Positions 35,703-45,954 of a stretch of 64,000 nucleotides of DNA are shown here, piece after piece. The DNA lies in contig LNEV01000018.1 of assembly GCA_001464335.1 (NCBI GenBank), forward strand, positions 1 through 64,000, written 5' to 3'. The notes beneath the pieces are model-generated. The model did not search any database. It saw only the letters and a list, made by a program, of their open reading frames with translations, and was not told the DNA's origin. Both the position numbers and the translations under genes were made by a program. Each line of letters starts with the position of its first letter. Positions within the stretch are counted from its first letter, which is position 1. Source of the DNA: Rhizobiales bacterium Ga0077545. GTDB taxonomy: Bacteria; Pseudomonadota; Alphaproteobacteria; Rhizobiales; Methylopilaceae.

Positions 35703-37844
35703 TCATTGCACCAAGGTGACTGCGGTGCCGGAGCTGCCGCTGCTTCCGCCCACGCAATTCGATGCCGCCGAAGTGCCGCCCGACAACGACACGCGCGAGC
35801 CGACCATCTGCAGGCACTGGCCGCTGCCGCCGCCAAGGCTCGCGCCTCCGGACAGGGCGATGGGGCCCTTTGGGAAATAGAGCGCGCCGGAGAGGCTTGC
35901 GCCCGACGCGCCCGCCGTGAACAGCGCGCCGCCTGTCACCGATCCCGACGTCGGGCCGATAACCGCAAGCTTGGCCGTCGCTCCCGAGGTTGGCGCGGTG
36001 AGCGTCACGTTGCTGTAGCCCGCGGAAATGCAAAACACCTGGCCGGAGCAACTGCCCGATGCGGTCGTTTTTCCTGAAAGAACAAGTGTCACGCCTTCGC
36101 CGCGCACACCCACGGAGCCAACGCCTTCGCAGCTCTGATTGCCGCTGTTGTGGGCGCCGAACGCAGCATAACCGTCGATCGTGTAAACACCGGCTCCGAG
36201 ATAGATGCCGCCGCCGCCAAGGAAATATCCTTTGATGTCGTGGTGCGCGGCCGCCGGGAACACGGTGCATGTGCCGCCGCCCGTCACGCTGACATTGCCT
36301 GCGAGCTGAAACAGGCTGGCGTTTCCGAACGTGACCTTTCCGCTTCCTTCGCTCTGAAGCGCATACCCGGTATTGCTGGCGCCGAGACGGAAGCTGTTTG
36401 ACGAGGATCCGGCAGCCAGCTTCAGATTTCCCGAGCCACCCGCGTACACACCGTCCGGCAATTCGAAGACGCTCGATCCTGCTATGGTGGCGCTGCCGGA
36501 CCCATCCACGCAAAGGCTGAACTTTCCGCCGCCACAGGTTTCCGTGTTGGGGCCGATTTTGTATGTGCCGGAAACGAAGCTCGCCTGTGCCGATCCGTTT
36601 ACTTTCAGGCCCTGCGCAATGTTGACCGTGCTCGTCTTGAAGGTTGAAGTGCCGTCCTTGAGCAGAAGACTCCCGCGAACGTTCAGCGTCCCGACGCCGA
36701 TTGAAAGCGTGCCGCTGACAACGGGGCTCTGATTGAAGTTGAAGACACCATCCCCGAAGGAAACCGTCGTTCCGCCGCCGACCGTGAAGACTCCTGCAAA
36801 ACTGTAAGTAACCCCATGGCCGGAGGGCTGGGTAAAGGTCGTGGTGTTGGCAGACGCGAAAGTTCCGCTGAACGTCATGTTCGTCGGATCGTAAGACGAT
36901 CCCACGAACATCCATTTCACACCGGGACCCGGCTCGAACTTCCCAATTCGATAGGTCTTGCCGACGGGACACGTAACGGACCACGTGCTGCTGTAGGATG
37001 CGGTGCATCCCATCGCTGTCACTTTCGGAGCGAAGTTCGGGTCGTTCCACCACGGGAAGCTGAGATCTGTGCCGACGCTGACCGAGGCGGCGGACACGCT
37101 CGGCGCGCTCGGGGCCGTGATTGCCGAAACCGTCGAAAAACGTGCCGTTGCCGTCGCCACGCCCGCATTGCCCGCCAGCGGATCGGGCGTCTGCGCTTTC
37201 GTGATCGTCACCGAGGTTTTGCCGGACGGAGGCTGGATGCCGTCGCAGCCCGCGGTCGGAGCGCTGGTGTTGTAACTGACGGCGGGTGTCGTGATCGATG
37301 TGCCGCACGGCACGGCAACGCTCGCATTCGATTGCACCGCGCACTCGTTTGCGACGATCTTTGTGCCGCCGCTGAGAGTGACGCCGCTCTGGCCGCCATC
37401 GAGCGCGAGGATACAGCCCTCCACCTGCGCCACGCCGACGTTTGCCGCCGCACGCGTCGCGATGTGGAGATCGGGATCGACTCCGATTGCCGGAGCAAGA
37501 AGCAGGCGGTTCGTGGTGCTCACATTGGCAATAACCGCATTGCCCGTCCCGCGCGGCGAGGGGGCAAGCACCGCGGTGATGCCGCTGGCTTCGACGCCGT
37601 TCAGCGCGGCAATGCGCGCGGCGGCGGTCTGGATCGACGCCTCGGAATTCGTTGCATTATAGGAGACGGCTCCTGCGTAGGCGGCGATGTCCGCCGTCCG
37701 CTGGCGCTCGGCCTTGGTCACGAGACCGTAGCCGTATTCGATGGCGAGCGCGGCAATGCCGATCAGGATCGGCAGGATCAAAGCCGCCATGAGGCTGATC
37801 GAACCGTCCGAATTTTTCAGAAACCTGGAAAAAGGGGGCATCAT
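35703..37844 (-). CDS. TadG-like N-terminus fused to a large beta-rich exported region
   Basis: The protein of about 713 residues begins with a TadG_N segment (FSRFLKNSDGSISLMAALILP, ILIGIAALAIEYGYGL), then a stretch rich in Ala/Ser/Thr with repeated Cys. From about residue 350 it turns into a long beta-rich, Gly/Ser-rich region with short repeats such as GGTTVSFGDGVFNFNQS, SLLLKDGTSTFKTSTV, IGPNTETCGGGKFSLCVD, GGGGIYLGAGVYTIDGYAAF and VIGPTSGSVTGGALFTAG. This looks like a right-handed beta-helix or stacked-sheet passenger. The von Willebrand-type region of classical TadG is not seen. It likely is a surface or pilus-associated adhesin, but its function is not known. ATG at 37844 follows GGGGAG; 37865 is a longer option. 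Confidence 0.75.
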   Translation of the reverse strand: MMPPFSRFLKNSDGSISLMAALILPILIGIAALAIEYGYGLVTKAERQRTADIAAYAGAVSYNATNSEASIQTAAARIAALNGVEASGITAVLAPSPRGTGNAVIANVSTTNRLLLAPAIGVDPDLHIATRAAANVGVAQVEGCILALDGGQSGVTLSGGTKIVANECAVQSNASVAVPCGTSITTPAVSYNTSAPTAGCDGIQPPSGKTSVTITKAQTPDPLAGNAGVATATARFSTVSAITAPSAPSVSAASVSVGTDLSFPWWNDPNFAPKVTAMGCTASYSSTWSVTCPVGKTYRIGKFEPGPGVKWMFVGSSYDPTNMTFSGTFASANTTTFTQPSGHGVTYSFAGVFTVGGGTTVSFGDGVFNFNQSPVVSGTLSIGVGTLNVRGSLLLKDGTSTFKTSTVNIAQGLKVNGSAQASFVSGTYKIGPNTETCGGGKFSLCVDGSGSATIAGSSVFELPDGVYAGGSGNLKLAAGSSSNSFRLGASNTGYALQSEGSGKVTFGNASLFQLAGNVSVTGGGTCTVFPAAAHHDIKGYFLGGGGIYLGAGVYTIDGYAAFGAHNSGNQSCEGVGSVGVRGEGVTLVLSGKTTASGSCSGQVFCISAGYSNVTLTAPTSGATAKLAVIGPTSGSVTGGALFTAGASGASLSGALYFPKGPIALSGGASLGGGSGQCLQMVGSRVSLSGGTSAASNCVGGSSGSSGTAVTLVQ

Positions 37845-37952
37845 CGTCCCGAACTCCCCACGCACGCATTTCAGACGCCCCCCAGCGTCCGGCCGCCGCC
37901 GGCCTGACCGGATCTTTCTACTGTTCCGGAATGTTTAGATGTTTAGCGATTT

Positions 37953-37991
37953 TCTTCTAAGATTACGTTTAAGTGGCAAGAACTTAGAAGA
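37953..37991. repeat. 9-bp inverted repeat in the tad-rpmI divergent region
   Basis: TCTTCTAAG at 37953-37961 and CTTAGAAGA at 37983-37991 are exact reverse complements with 21 bases between them. They lie in an AT-rich part of the 343-base gap (37845-38187) between the Tad-like operon and rpmI. No gene is supported in this gap; the rpmI leader also contains a CGGCGGG-type GC-rich stretch at 38120-38165. Confidence 0.5.
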
Positions 37992-38187
37992 GCTCGGACG
38001 AGGGGTTTCGTTAACTCTCGAAGGTGGCATGCGGTCTACAGGAAGCTTCAAGGCCCTCTTGTGTTTGGCCCGCTCTGCCGGTATGACCCCCGCTCTTCTC
38101 CCGATCCGGCTGAACAAGGGCTGCCGCGGCGGGAGTTCAGCTCGGCCGGCGGCGCGATCTGCCGGCCTTCCTCATTCGGAGAGCCAA

Positions 38188-38391
38188 ATGCCCAAAATGA
38201 AGACGAAGTCGGGGGCGAAGAAGCGTTTTCGCCTCACCGGCACCGGCAAGGTCAAGTCAGGCCAGGCCGGCAAGCGCCACGGCATGATCAAGCGTACGAA
38301 GAAGCAGATTTCCAACCTGCGCGGCACAACTGTGCTCTGCGAGTCGGATGCCAACATCGTTCGCCAGTTCCTCCCCTACGGCGGCCGCTGA
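38188..38391 (+). CDS. rpmI: 50S ribosomal protein L35
   Basis: The 67-residue basic protein [18 protein letters not shown] with [17 protein letters not shown] and the C-terminal FLPYGGR is L35. ATG at 38188 follows a GGAGAG motif. An upstream in-frame opening exists but has no L35 features. It is the first gene of the rpmI-rplT pair. Confidence 0.97.
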   Translation: MPKMKTKSGAKKRFRLTGTGKVKSGQAGKRHGMIKRTKKQISNLRGTTVLCESDANIVRQFLPYGGR

Positions 38392-38420
38392 GCGGCGCGT
38401 AACAAACAAGGAGTCAGATC

Positions 38421-38777
38421 ATGGCCCGTGTAAAACGCGGCGTTACTTCGCACGCCAAGCACAAGAAGACACTCAAGGCAGCCAAGGGTTTCTACGGCCG
38501 CCGCAAGAACACGATCCGCGCCGCGAAAGCCGCCGTCGATCGTTCGATGCAATACGCCTACCGCGACCGCAAGGTGAAGAAGCGCACGTTCCGCGCGCTC
38601 TGGATCCAGCGCATCAACGCGGCCGTCCGTGAGGGCGGGCTGACCTATTCCCGCTTCATCGCGGGTCTCGGCAAAGCCGGCGTGCAGGTCGACCGCAAGG
38701 TTCTGTCGGATCTGGCCGTGCACGAGCCGGCCGCTTTCCAGGTTCTGGTCTCGCAGGCCAAGGCCGCTCTGGCCTGA
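38421..38777 (+). CDS. rplT: 50S ribosomal protein L20
   Basis: The 118-residue protein [20 protein letters not shown], with [20 protein letters not shown] and [20 protein letters not shown], is L20. It follows rpmI by 29 bases after an AAGGAG motif. L20 is needed early in 50S assembly. Confidence 0.98.
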   Translation: MARVKRGVTSHAKHKKTLKAAKGFYGRRKNTIRAAKAAVDRSMQYAYRDRKVKKRTFRALWIQRINAAVREGGLTYSRFIAGLGKAGVQVDRKVLSDLAVHEPAAFQVLVSQAKAALA

Positions 38778-38792
38778 TCATCACGTAACGTC

Positions 38793-38874
38793 GTCCCGGA
38801 GAATGCCCCGCGCATTTTCCGGGACCGCGCGCCACCGGGACGATCCCGGATCGCGCTTTTCGCGCGTCCGGGAT
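38793..38874. repeat. Two adjacent palindromic units in the rplT-pheS gap
   Basis: Unit 1 pairs GTCCCGG (38793-38799) with CCGGGAC (38819-38825), with AATGC/GCATT inside. Unit 2 pairs ATCCCGGA (38843-38850) with TCCGGGAT (38867-38874), with CGCGC/GCGCG inside. Both carry the CCCGG arm that is seen in intergenic palindromic (REP-like) elements of Bradyrhizobium-type genomes. No T-run follows either stem, so they are not classical terminators. They lie in the 132-base gap between rplT and pheS. Confidence 0.6.
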
Positions 38875-38909
38875 GACGGTGATCCAAGCCATTCCGGGGC
38901 ATTTTTCGC

Positions 38910-39992
38910 ATGAGCGATCTCAGCCAGCTCGAATCCTCCATTCTCAGTGACATCTCCGCCGCAGCTGATGAAGCGGCGGTCGAAGCCATCCGCGTCGGCG
39001 CGCTCGGCAAGAAGGGCTCGATCTCGGGCGAACTCGCCAAGCTCGGCTCGATGTCGCCCGAGGAACGCAAAAGCTTCGGCCCGGCCATCAACGGCCTGCG
39101 CGACCGCGTCACCGCAGCCCTCGCCGAGCGCAAGAATGTCCTTGCCGATGCCGCCCTCGACGCCCGCCTGAAAGCCGAAGCCGTCGACGTCACGCTCCCC
39201 GTCCGTCCGTCCGGCGTCGAAGCCGGCCGCATCCACCCCGTCAGCCAGGTCACCGAAGAGATCGCCGCGATTTTCGCCGATCTCGGTTTCGCCATTGCCG
39301 AAGGGCCCGATGTCGAGGACGACGAGCACAATTTCACCGCGCTGAATTTCCCGGTCGGCCATCCGGCCCGCGAAATGCACGACACCTTCTTCTTCGCGCC
39401 CGACGCAAACGGCGAGCGCAAGGTTCTGCGAACGCACACCTCGCCGGTGCAGATCCGCACCATGCGCGCGAAAGAACCGCCGATCCGCGTCATCTGCCCG
39501 GGCCGTACCTACCGCAACGACAGCGACCAGACGCACACGCCGATGTTCCATCAGGTCGAGGGGCTCGTCATCGACAAGAGCGCCAATCTCGGCAACCTGA
39601 AATGGATTCTCGAAGAGTTCGCGAAGGCCTTCTTCGAAGTGCCGAATGTCGAGATGCGCATGCGCCCGAGCTTCTTCCCGTTCACCGAGCCGTCGATGGA
39701 AGTCGACATCCGTTGCAATCGCCAAGGCTCCGAAATCCGCTTCGGCGAGGGCGACGACTGGATGGAAATTCTCGGCTGCGGCATGGTGCACGCCAATGTG
39801 CTGAAGAATTGCGGCCTCGACCCGGATGTCTATCAGGGCTTCGCCTGGGGTATGGGCATCGACCGTCTGGCCATGCTGAAATACGGCATGCCCGACCTGC
39901 GCGCCTTCTTCGAGGCCGATGTCCGCTGGCTTGAGCATTACGGCTTCCGCCCGCTCGATTTGCCGAGCCTGATCGGAGGGCTCAGCTCGTGA
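38910..39992 (+). CDS. pheS: Phenylalanine-tRNA ligase, alpha subunit
   Basis: The 360-residue subunit has the N-terminal coiled coil ([20 protein letters not shown]) and class II catalytic motifs ([29 protein letters not shown], and [18 protein letters not shown]). It forms a heterotetramer with PheT. Its stop overlaps the GTG start of pheT, so they are translated together. Confidence 0.98.
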   Translation: MSDLSQLESSILSDISAAADEAAVEAIRVGALGKKGSISGELAKLGSMSPEERKSFGPAINGLRDRVTAALAERKNVLADAALDARLKAEAVDVTLPVRPSGVEAGRIHPVSQVTEEIAAIFADLGFAIAEGPDVEDDEHNFTALNFPVGHPAREMHDTFFFAPDANGERKVLRTHTSPVQIRTMRAKEPPIRVICPGRTYRNDSDQTHTPMFHQVEGLVIDKSANLGNLKWILEEFAKAFFEVPNVEMRMRPSFFPFTEPSMEVDIRCNRQGSEIRFGEGDDWMEILGCGMVHANVLKNCGLDPDVYQGFAWGMGIDRLAMLKYGMPDLRAFFEADVRWLEHYGFRPLDLPSLIGGLSS

Positions 39993-42379
39993 AGTTCTCC
40001 CTGTCCTGGCTCAAGGAGCATCTGAAGACCGACGCCTCGCTCGCTGTCGTTACCGACACGCTGACCAAGGTCGGCCTCGAAGTCGAAGCGGTCGAGGATC
40101 GTGCGAAGCAGCTTGCGCCCTTCATCACCGCGAAAGTGGTCGAGGCGGCGCAGCATCCGAATGCGGACAAACTGCGTGTGCTGAAAATCGATCAGGGCGA
40201 CGGCACGCCCGTACAGGTCGTCTGCGGCGCACCGAACGCGCGCGCGGGCATGATCGGCGTTTTCGCGCGCGAAGGCACGACGATCCCGGCGAACGGGCTC
40301 GTGCTGAAGGCGGGTGAAATTCGCGGCCAGGCCTCGCAGGGCATGATGGTGTCCGAGCGCGAGATGGGCCTGTCGGACGAACACAACGGCATCATCGAAA
40401 TGCCCGACGGCACGCCGATCGGCCAGCCCTTCGCGCCCTTGATGGGCCTCGACGATCCGGTCATCGAAATCGCGGTCACACCGAACCGTCCGGACTGCCT
40501 CGGCGTCTCCGGCGTTGCGCGCGATCTCGCTGCCGCCGAGATCGGCGATCTCGTTTCTCCGAAGCCGCAACCTGTGAAGGGGACTTACCCCTGCCCGGTT
40601 ACGGTGACGCTGGATCTCGACCCGGACCTCGCACCCGCGTTCGCCCTGCGTCTTGTGCGCGGCGTCAAGAACGGCCCCTCGCCGGAATGGCTTCAGAAGA
40701 AGCTGCGCGATGTCGGCCTTCGCCCGATCAACGCGCTCGTCGACGTCACCAATTTCCTCACCGTGGACCGCGCGCGCCCGCTGCACGTGTTCGACGCGGC
40801 CAAGGTCGCGGGCAATCTCGTCGTCCGCCGCGCGAAGGCCGGCGAGCAGCTTTTTGCCCTCGACGGCAAGACCTATGCGCTCGACGAAAGCATGCTGGTC
40901 ATCGCCGACGACAAAGGCGTCGAATCCCTTGCCGGCATCATGGGCGGCGAGTCCACCGGCTGTACCGACACGACGACCGATGTCCTGATCGAGAGCGCGC
41001 TGTGGGACGCGCTCACCATTGCCCGCACCGGCCGCGCGCTCGGCGTGCATTCGGATGCACGCCACCGTTTCGAACGCGGCGTCGATCCCGACTTTACGGT
41101 TCCGGGCCTCGAACTTGCCACGCAGCTCATCCTCGATCTGTGCGGAGGCGAGCCCTCCGAAGTCGTCCTCGCGGGCGAGATCCCCGACGGGCGACGCGCC
41201 ATCGAATTCCCGATCTCCGAAGTGAAGCGGCTCACCGGCCTTGAACTTCACCCGGCCGAAATCAAGCTGACGCTTCAGCGGCTCGGCTTTTCGGTGTCCG
41301 GACAAGGCGACGTCCTCAAGGTCGCCGCGCCGAGCTGGCGTCCGGACGTCCACGGCAAGGCCGATCTCGTCGAGGAAGTCGTTCGCATTGTCGGCCTCGA
41401 CAAGGTCATGTCGACACCGCTGCCGAAATCGGAAAACATTACGCGCGCCGTCTTGACGCCCTTGCAGAAGCGCGCCCGCATCGGACGCCGCACGCTCGCC
41501 GCGCGCGGTCTTGTCGAAGCCGTCACCTGGTCCTTCGTCTCGAAGGCGAAGGCCGAAGCGTTCGGCGGCGGCAAGCCCGAGCTTGCTTTGTCGAACCCCA
41601 TCGCAGCCGATCTTTCCGATATGCGCCCGAGCCTTCTGCCCGGCCTCATCGCGGCGGCGCAGAAGAATGCCGACCGCGGCTTCCCGGAAAGCGCCCTGTT
41701 CGAGCTTGGCCAGATCTTCCTCGGAGAAGGCCCGACGGATCAGCGCATCGCGGCCGCAGTCGTGCGGCGCGGCACGCCGCGCCATTGGTCCGGCGCGCAC
41801 GCGCCCGACGCGTTCGATGCCAAGGCGGATGCGCTCGCGCTTCTGGCATCGCTTGGTCTTCCGGCCGAGCGTGTGCAGACAGTCCCCGGCGGTCCCGCAT
41901 GGTTCCACCCCGGCCGCTCCGGCACGCTCCAGCTCGGACCGCAGAACGTGTTCGGCCATTTCGGCGAACTGCATCCGCGCGTTCTGAAAGAACTCGGCGC
42001 GGATGGCCCGGTCATCGCGATGGAGATCGTGCTCGACAATCTGCCCGAGCCGAAGGCCAAGGCGACCAAGGCCAAACCCGCGCTCGATGCCTCCGGTCTC
42101 CAGCCCGTCAGCCGCGATTTTGCGTTCCTCGTGGAGCGTGGCGTGAAGGCGGCCGATCTGCTCAAGGCCGTGCTTCAGACCGACCGCAAGCTGATCACCG
42201 GAGCGGATGTGTTCGACATCTATGAGGGCAAGGGCGTTCCGGAGGGCCATAAATCCGTCGCCGTCGCCGTCACGCTCCAGCCGCGCGAGAAGACGCTGAC
42301 GGACACCGAGATCGACGCGGTGAGCGCGAAGATCGTCGCCGCCGTCGCCAAGGCAACCGGGGCAACACTCAGGGGGTGA
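39989..42379 (+). CDS. pheT: Phenylalanine-tRNA ligase, beta subunit
   Basis: The 796-residue subunit contains the N-terminal tRNA-binding EMAP-like domain ([20 protein letters not shown]), the B3/B4 and B5 regions ([40 protein letters not shown]), the catalytic-like core, and the C-terminal anticodon-binding FDX-ACB domain ([32 protein letters not shown]). GTG start overlaps pheS. Length is normal. Confidence 0.98.
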   Translation: MKFSLSWLKEHLKTDASLAVVTDTLTKVGLEVEAVEDRAKQLAPFITAKVVEAAQHPNADKLRVLKIDQGDGTPVQVVCGAPNARAGMIGVFAREGTTIPANGLVLKAGEIRGQASQGMMVSEREMGLSDEHNGIIEMPDGTPIGQPFAPLMGLDDPVIEIAVTPNRPDCLGVSGVARDLAAAEIGDLVSPKPQPVKGTYPCPVTVTLDLDPDLAPAFALRLVRGVKNGPSPEWLQKKLRDVGLRPINALVDVTNFLTVDRARPLHVFDAAKVAGNLVVRRAKAGEQLFALDGKTYALDESMLVIADDKGVESLAGIMGGESTGCTDTTTDVLIESALWDALTIARTGRALGVHSDARHRFERGVDPDFTVPGLELATQLILDLCGGEPSEVVLAGEIPDGRRAIEFPISEVKRLTGLELHPAEIKLTLQRLGFSVSGQGDVLKVAAPSWRPDVHGKADLVEEVVRIVGLDKVMSTPLPKSENITRAVLTPLQKRARIGRRTLAARGLVEAVTWSFVSKAKAEAFGGGKPELALSNPIAADLSDMRPSLLPGLIAAAQKNADRGFPESALFELGQIFLGEGPTDQRIAAAVVRRGTPRHWSGAHAPDAFDAKADALALLASLGLPAERVQTVPGGPAWFHPGRSGTLQLGPQNVFGHFGELHPRVLKELGADGPVIAMEIVLDNLPEPKAKATKAKPALDASGLQPVSRDFAFLVERGVKAADLLKAVLQTDRKLITGADVFDIYEGKGVPEGHKSVAVAVTLQPREKTLTDTEIDAVSAKIVAAVAKATGATLRG

Positions 42380-42427
42380 CGTCGTCTTGCACTTGATCCA
42401 GGCGCGCATTTCCGCTGTGTCTTCGGC

Positions 42428-43195
42428 ATGGGATTTCTAGACCCCGCCCGGCGCGCGCTCAGCAGCGTCATCATCGACTATCTCACCCAGCCGAGCCCTG
42501 GGTTCGAACCCGCATCGACCAGCGATCCGGACAAGCTGCGCGCCACCATCCGGCCGGGCGATATCCTCCTTGTCGAAGGCTCTACGCGCATCGCCGGGAT
42601 CATCAAATATCTCACCCAGTCGACCTGGAGCCACGCCGCCCTTTATATCGGGGAGCACAATGGGGAGCCGCACAGGCTGATCGAGGTCGATGTCGAGCGC
42701 GGATGCGAGACGGTCCCGCTGTCGAAATATGAGCAGGTCCAGACGCGAATCTGCCGGCCCGCCGGCCTCGACGAGGAAGGGCGCGCGGCGGTCATCGCCT
42801 TCATGATCTCGAAGCTCGGCCTCGCCTACGACACCAAGAACATCCTCGATCTCGCGCGCTATCTGATGCCGCGCCCGCCTGTGCCCATGCGGTTCCGCCG
42901 TCGCATGCTCTCGCTCGGCTCCGGCGATCCGACGCGGGCCATCTGCTCGACCCTCATTGCGCAGGCCTTTGAATCCGTGCGCTATCCGGTGCTGCCGCGT
43001 GTAACGCGTGCGGCCGCCACCACACGCCGGAAACGCGCCCAGCGCCGCGAGATCCTGAACATCCGGCACCATTCTCTTTACGCCCCTCGCGATTTCGACA
43101 TCTCTCCCTATTTTGCAATCGTGAAGCCCACGCTCGAAACGGGATTCGACTACAAGGCGCTGGTCTGGCGCCGCTCGCCGGGAGACATCACATGA
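42428..43195 (+). CDS. YiiX/permuted papain-like (NlpC/P60 superfamily) hydrolase
   Basis: The 255-residue protein has the features of the permuted NlpC/P60 (YiiX, DUF830) clan: His in [19 protein letters not shown] (residues about 60-78) and Cys in [19 protein letters not shown] (residues about 178-196), with [19 protein letters not shown] in front. No signal peptide is seen; there is a hydrophobic N-terminal patch. Such proteins cleave lipid-, amide- or peptide bonds. It overlaps by four bases with the EI24-like gene, so they are likely coupled. Confidence 0.82.
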   Translation: MGFLDPARRALSSVIIDYLTQPSPGFEPASTSDPDKLRATIRPGDILLVEGSTRIAGIIKYLTQSTWSHAALYIGEHNGEPHRLIEVDVERGCETVPLSKYEQVQTRICRPAGLDEEGRAAVIAFMISKLGLAYDTKNILDLARYLMPRPPVPMRFRRRMLSLGSGDPTRAICSTLIAQAFESVRYPVLPRVTRAAATTRRKRAQRREILNIRHHSLYAPRDFDISPYFAIVKPTLETGFDYKALVWRRSPGDIT

Positions 43196-43851
43196 TCGAG
43201 GCCGCGCTGCTGGCGCTGCGCCAGGCGTTCTCGCCGCCGTTCCGCTCCGTGCTTTTCAAGTCGGTCGGGCTGGCGCTCGTTCTCTTGTTTTTCCTTGGCG
43301 TGCTGCTGCAGACGATCGCGACGAAATGGATCGACCTGTCGAACGCCAATTACGATCTTGTCGCGTCCCTACTTTCCGGGTTCGGCATTCTCATTGCGCT
43401 GATCTTTCTCGTCCCGCCCGTCGTTTCGCTGGTCGCCGGCTTCTTTCAGGACAAGATCGCAGACCTCGTCGAAACGGAGCACTACCCGTCCGATCCGCCG
43501 GGGCGGGAACTTCCCACGCTGCGTTCCATTTTTCTCGCCTCGCGCTTCGCGCTGCTCGTTCTTGGCGTCAACCTGGTCGCGCTGTTTCTGCTGCTCGTGC
43601 CCGGCGTCAACATCATCGTGTGGTGGCTGGCCAACGGCTACCTGCTCGGCCGCGAATATTTCGAATTCGCCGCCATGCGGTTCATGCCGGAAGATCAGGC
43701 CCGCGCATTCCGCAAGAGGCATCGCGGCCGCGTCTTCATGGGCGGGCTTCTCGTCGCGGCCTTCATGGCGGTGCCGATCCTCAATCTTGCAACGCCGCTC
43801 GTCGCATCGGCCTTCATGATCCACCTGTTCAAGAAAACGAAACGCACGTGA
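43192..43851 (+). CDS. EI24/CysZ-like membrane protein
   Basis: The 219-residue protein has four main hydrophobic stretches ([81 protein letters not shown]) and the EI24 signature [21 protein letters not shown]. The family includes the sulfate importer CysZ and etoposide-induced EI24. Sulfate transport is one possibility, not shown. It overlaps the genes on both sides. Confidence 0.85.
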   Translation: MIEAALLALRQAFSPPFRSVLFKSVGLALVLLFFLGVLLQTIATKWIDLSNANYDLVASLLSGFGILIALIFLVPPVVSLVAGFFQDKIADLVETEHYPSDPPGRELPTLRSIFLASRFALLVLGVNLVALFLLLVPGVNIIVWWLANGYLLGREYFEFAAMRFMPEDQARAFRKRHRGRVFMGGLLVAAFMAVPILNLATPLVASAFMIHLFKKTKRT

Positions 43852-44174
43852 AGACGGCGCTGTTCTACGTTGCCGCCGCCTTCTGCGAGATCGCGGGCTG
43901 CTTCGCATTCTGGGCGTGCCTGCGGCTCGACAAGTCCGTACTCTGGCTTATCCCCGGTCTCGTCGCGCTCGCCGCGTTCGCGTGGCTGCTCACCTTTGTC
44001 GAATCGGACGTCGCCGGGCGTGCCTACGCGGCCTATGGCGGGGTCTACATCATCGCCTCCATTGTCTGGCTTCGCCTCGCCGAAGGCGCCCAGCCCGACC
44101 GCTGGGACATGATCGGCGCCGCCGTCTGCCTTCTCGGCACCACGATCATCATCGCCGGTCCGCGCGCGGCCTGA
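43848..44174 (+). CDS. YnfA family (UPF0060) small membrane protein
   Basis: The 108-residue protein starts with GTG at 43848, overlapping the previous stop. It has four membrane helices and the YnfA pattern: [58 protein letters not shown], then [20 protein letters not shown]. YnfA proteins resemble small multidrug resistance subunits and may export cations, but function is not settled. It ends five bases before pabBC. Confidence 0.9.
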   Translation: MKTALFYVAAAFCEIAGCFAFWACLRLDKSVLWLIPGLVALAAFAWLLTFVESDVAGRAYAAYGGVYIIASIVWLRLAEGAQPDRWDMIGAAVCLLGTTIIIAGPRAA

Positions 44175-44178
44175 TGCC

Positions 44179-45954
44179 ATGATCGCGCCCGGCACCGTCC
44201 TTCTGCACGACAATTCCGCCACCGCCGGCCGCAGCCTTCTTTTCGAAAATCCGGAACGCGTACTGACGACGCGCGACCCCGTGATGGCGCTTGCCTTGAT
44301 CGAGGAAGCCGAAACCGTGCTCCGCGACGGATGGCATGTAGCGGGCTATCTGTCCTACGAGCTTGGCCTGTGTTTCGAGGAGCGCCTGTCGCCGCTTCTG
44401 CCCGGCCTGTCGTCCCGTCCCTTGCTCTGGCTCGGTGTGTTCGATGCCCCGCGCGAGCTCACTCAGGCAGAGGCGGCGGACTGGCTGAAATCGCAACGCT
44501 CCGGCGACGGCGCAGAGATTTCCGAAGTCGAACTCGGTGTGTCGCGCGCGGATTACGGCACGGCTTTCCGCCGTGTCATGGACTACATCCATGCCGGCGA
44601 TGTCTACCAGATCAACCTGACCTTTCCCGCGCGCTTCCGGGTCACCGGCGATCCCGTCGCGCTCTATCTCGATCTGTGCCGAAAGCAGCCCGTGGCGCAC
44701 GGCGCCTTCGTACGGACGGCGAGCGAAACCGTGCTCTCACTCTCGCCCGAACTGTTCATCGAAAGCCGCGCCGGGCGCATCGTGACACGGCCGATGAAAG
44801 GCACGATCCGTCGCGGACGCGACGCGGCGGAAGACGAAGCTCTGAAGACATCGCTGCACGACGATGAGAAAAGTCGAGCCGAAAACCTGATGATCGTCGA
44901 TCTCTTGCGCAACGATCTCGGCCGCGTCGCGGAGATGGGTTCCGTCGACGTCACGCGCCTGTTCGAGGTGGAGACCTACAAGAGCCTTCACACCATGACC
45001 TCGACCATCGAGGCACAATTGCGTCCGGACGCGTGCTTCGGCACGATCCTGCGCGCGCTGTTTCCCTGCGGCTCTGTCACGGGCGCGCCCAAGATCCGCG
45101 CCATGCAGATCATCCACGAGCTCGAGACCGGACCGCGCGGTATTTACTGCGGCAGCATCGGTCATGCGGCGCCCTCCGGCGATTTTGCGTGGAATGTCGC
45201 CATCCGCACCGTGCGCATCGACCGCGACGGTCAGGCCGAGATCGGCATCGGCGGCGGCGTGGTTGCGGACTCCCATGCGGACGCCGAATATGACGAGGCG
45301 CTCCTCAAGCTGAAATTCCTGCGCGAGCCGCACGCGCCGTTCGGCCTCATCGAAACGCTGCGCTGGGACGACAGCGGCTTCGTGCTTCTGGAACGCCATC
45401 TCGACCGGCTCGATGTGTCGGCGACGTTCTTCGAAATCGGTATGGACCGCGAGCACATTCGCGCGTCGCTGTCTGCGGCCGTCGAGGGATTGCCGTCACC
45501 GCAGCGCGTGCGCCTTGTTCTCCACGACACGGGCGAGCTCGAGATCACCACGGCGCCGCTGCAGCCGCTTGAGAGACTTCGGTTTGTCGTTGCGGACGAG
45601 CGTATGGACACCGGCGATCCGCTCCTGCGCCACAAGACCACACGCCGCGCGCTCTACGACGCGCCGCGCGAGCGTGCCGCGGAGGCCTATGCTGTCGGCG
45701 AAGTCGTGTTCCTGAACGAGCGCGGCGAGCTGACGGAGGGCAGTTTCACGAACCTCTTCGTCGAGCGAGGCGGAAAGCTCGTCACACCAGCTTTGTCCTC
45801 CGGGCTGCTTCCCGGCACATTGCGCGCGGAACTCATTGCGGGGGGCAGGGCAGAGGAGGGCGTCCTGACGCTCGACGACCTTGAGACCGCCGCGCGCATC
45901 TTCCTCGGCAATTCGGTGCGCGGGCTCGTTCCCGCCGAATGGGTCAGACCCTAG
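44179..45954 (+). CDS. pabBC: Fused PabB-PabC: aminodeoxychorismate synthase component I / aminodeoxychorismate lyase
   Basis: The 591-residue protein joins two steps of p-aminobenzoate (folate) synthesis. Residues about 1-370 are chorismate-binding PabB: DVYQINLTFPARF, SLSPELFIESRAGRIVTRPMK, MIVDLLRNDLGRVA, SVTGAPKIRAMQIIHELE. From about residue 385 the PabC domain follows (a class IV aminotransferase fold): LLRHKTTRRALYD with the PLP Lys, VVFLNERGELTEGSFTNLFV, and SGLLPGTLRAELI. Fusion of pabB and pabC is known in some bacteria. The end overlaps nth by 11 bases on the opposite strand. Confidence 0.93.
   Translation: MIAPGTVLLHDNSATAGRSLLFENPERVLTTRDPVMALALIEEAETVLRDGWHVAGYLSYELGLCFEERLSPLLPGLSSRPLLWLGVFDAPRELTQAEAADWLKSQRSGDGAEISEVELGVSRADYGTAFRRVMDYIHAGDVYQINLTFPARFRVTGDPVALYLDLCRKQPVAHGAFVRTASETVLSLSPELFIESRAGRIVTRPMKGTIRRGRDAAEDEALKTSLHDDEKSRAENLMIVDLLRNDLGRVAEMGSVDVTRLFEVETYKSLHTMTSTIEAQLRPDACFGTILRALFPCGSVTGAPKIRAMQIIHELETGPRGIYCGSIGHAAPSGDFAWNVAIRTVRIDRDGQAEIGIGGGVVADSHADAEYDEALLKLKFLREPHAPFGLIETLRWDDSGFVLLERHLDRLDVSATFFEIGMDREHIRASLSAAVEGLPSPQRVRLVLHDTGELEITTAPLQPLERLRFVVADERMDTGDPLLRHKTTRRALYDAPRERAAEAYAVGEVVFLNERGELTEGSFTNLFVERGGKLVTPALSSGLLPGTLRAELIAGGRAEEGVLTLDDLETAARIFLGNSVRGLVPAEWVRP

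Noticed and set aside
37939-38187. An N-terminal extension of rpmI as a coding region
   Set aside because: L35 starts at 38188 with a good ribosome binding site; the upstream frame has no L35-like or other recognisable sequence.
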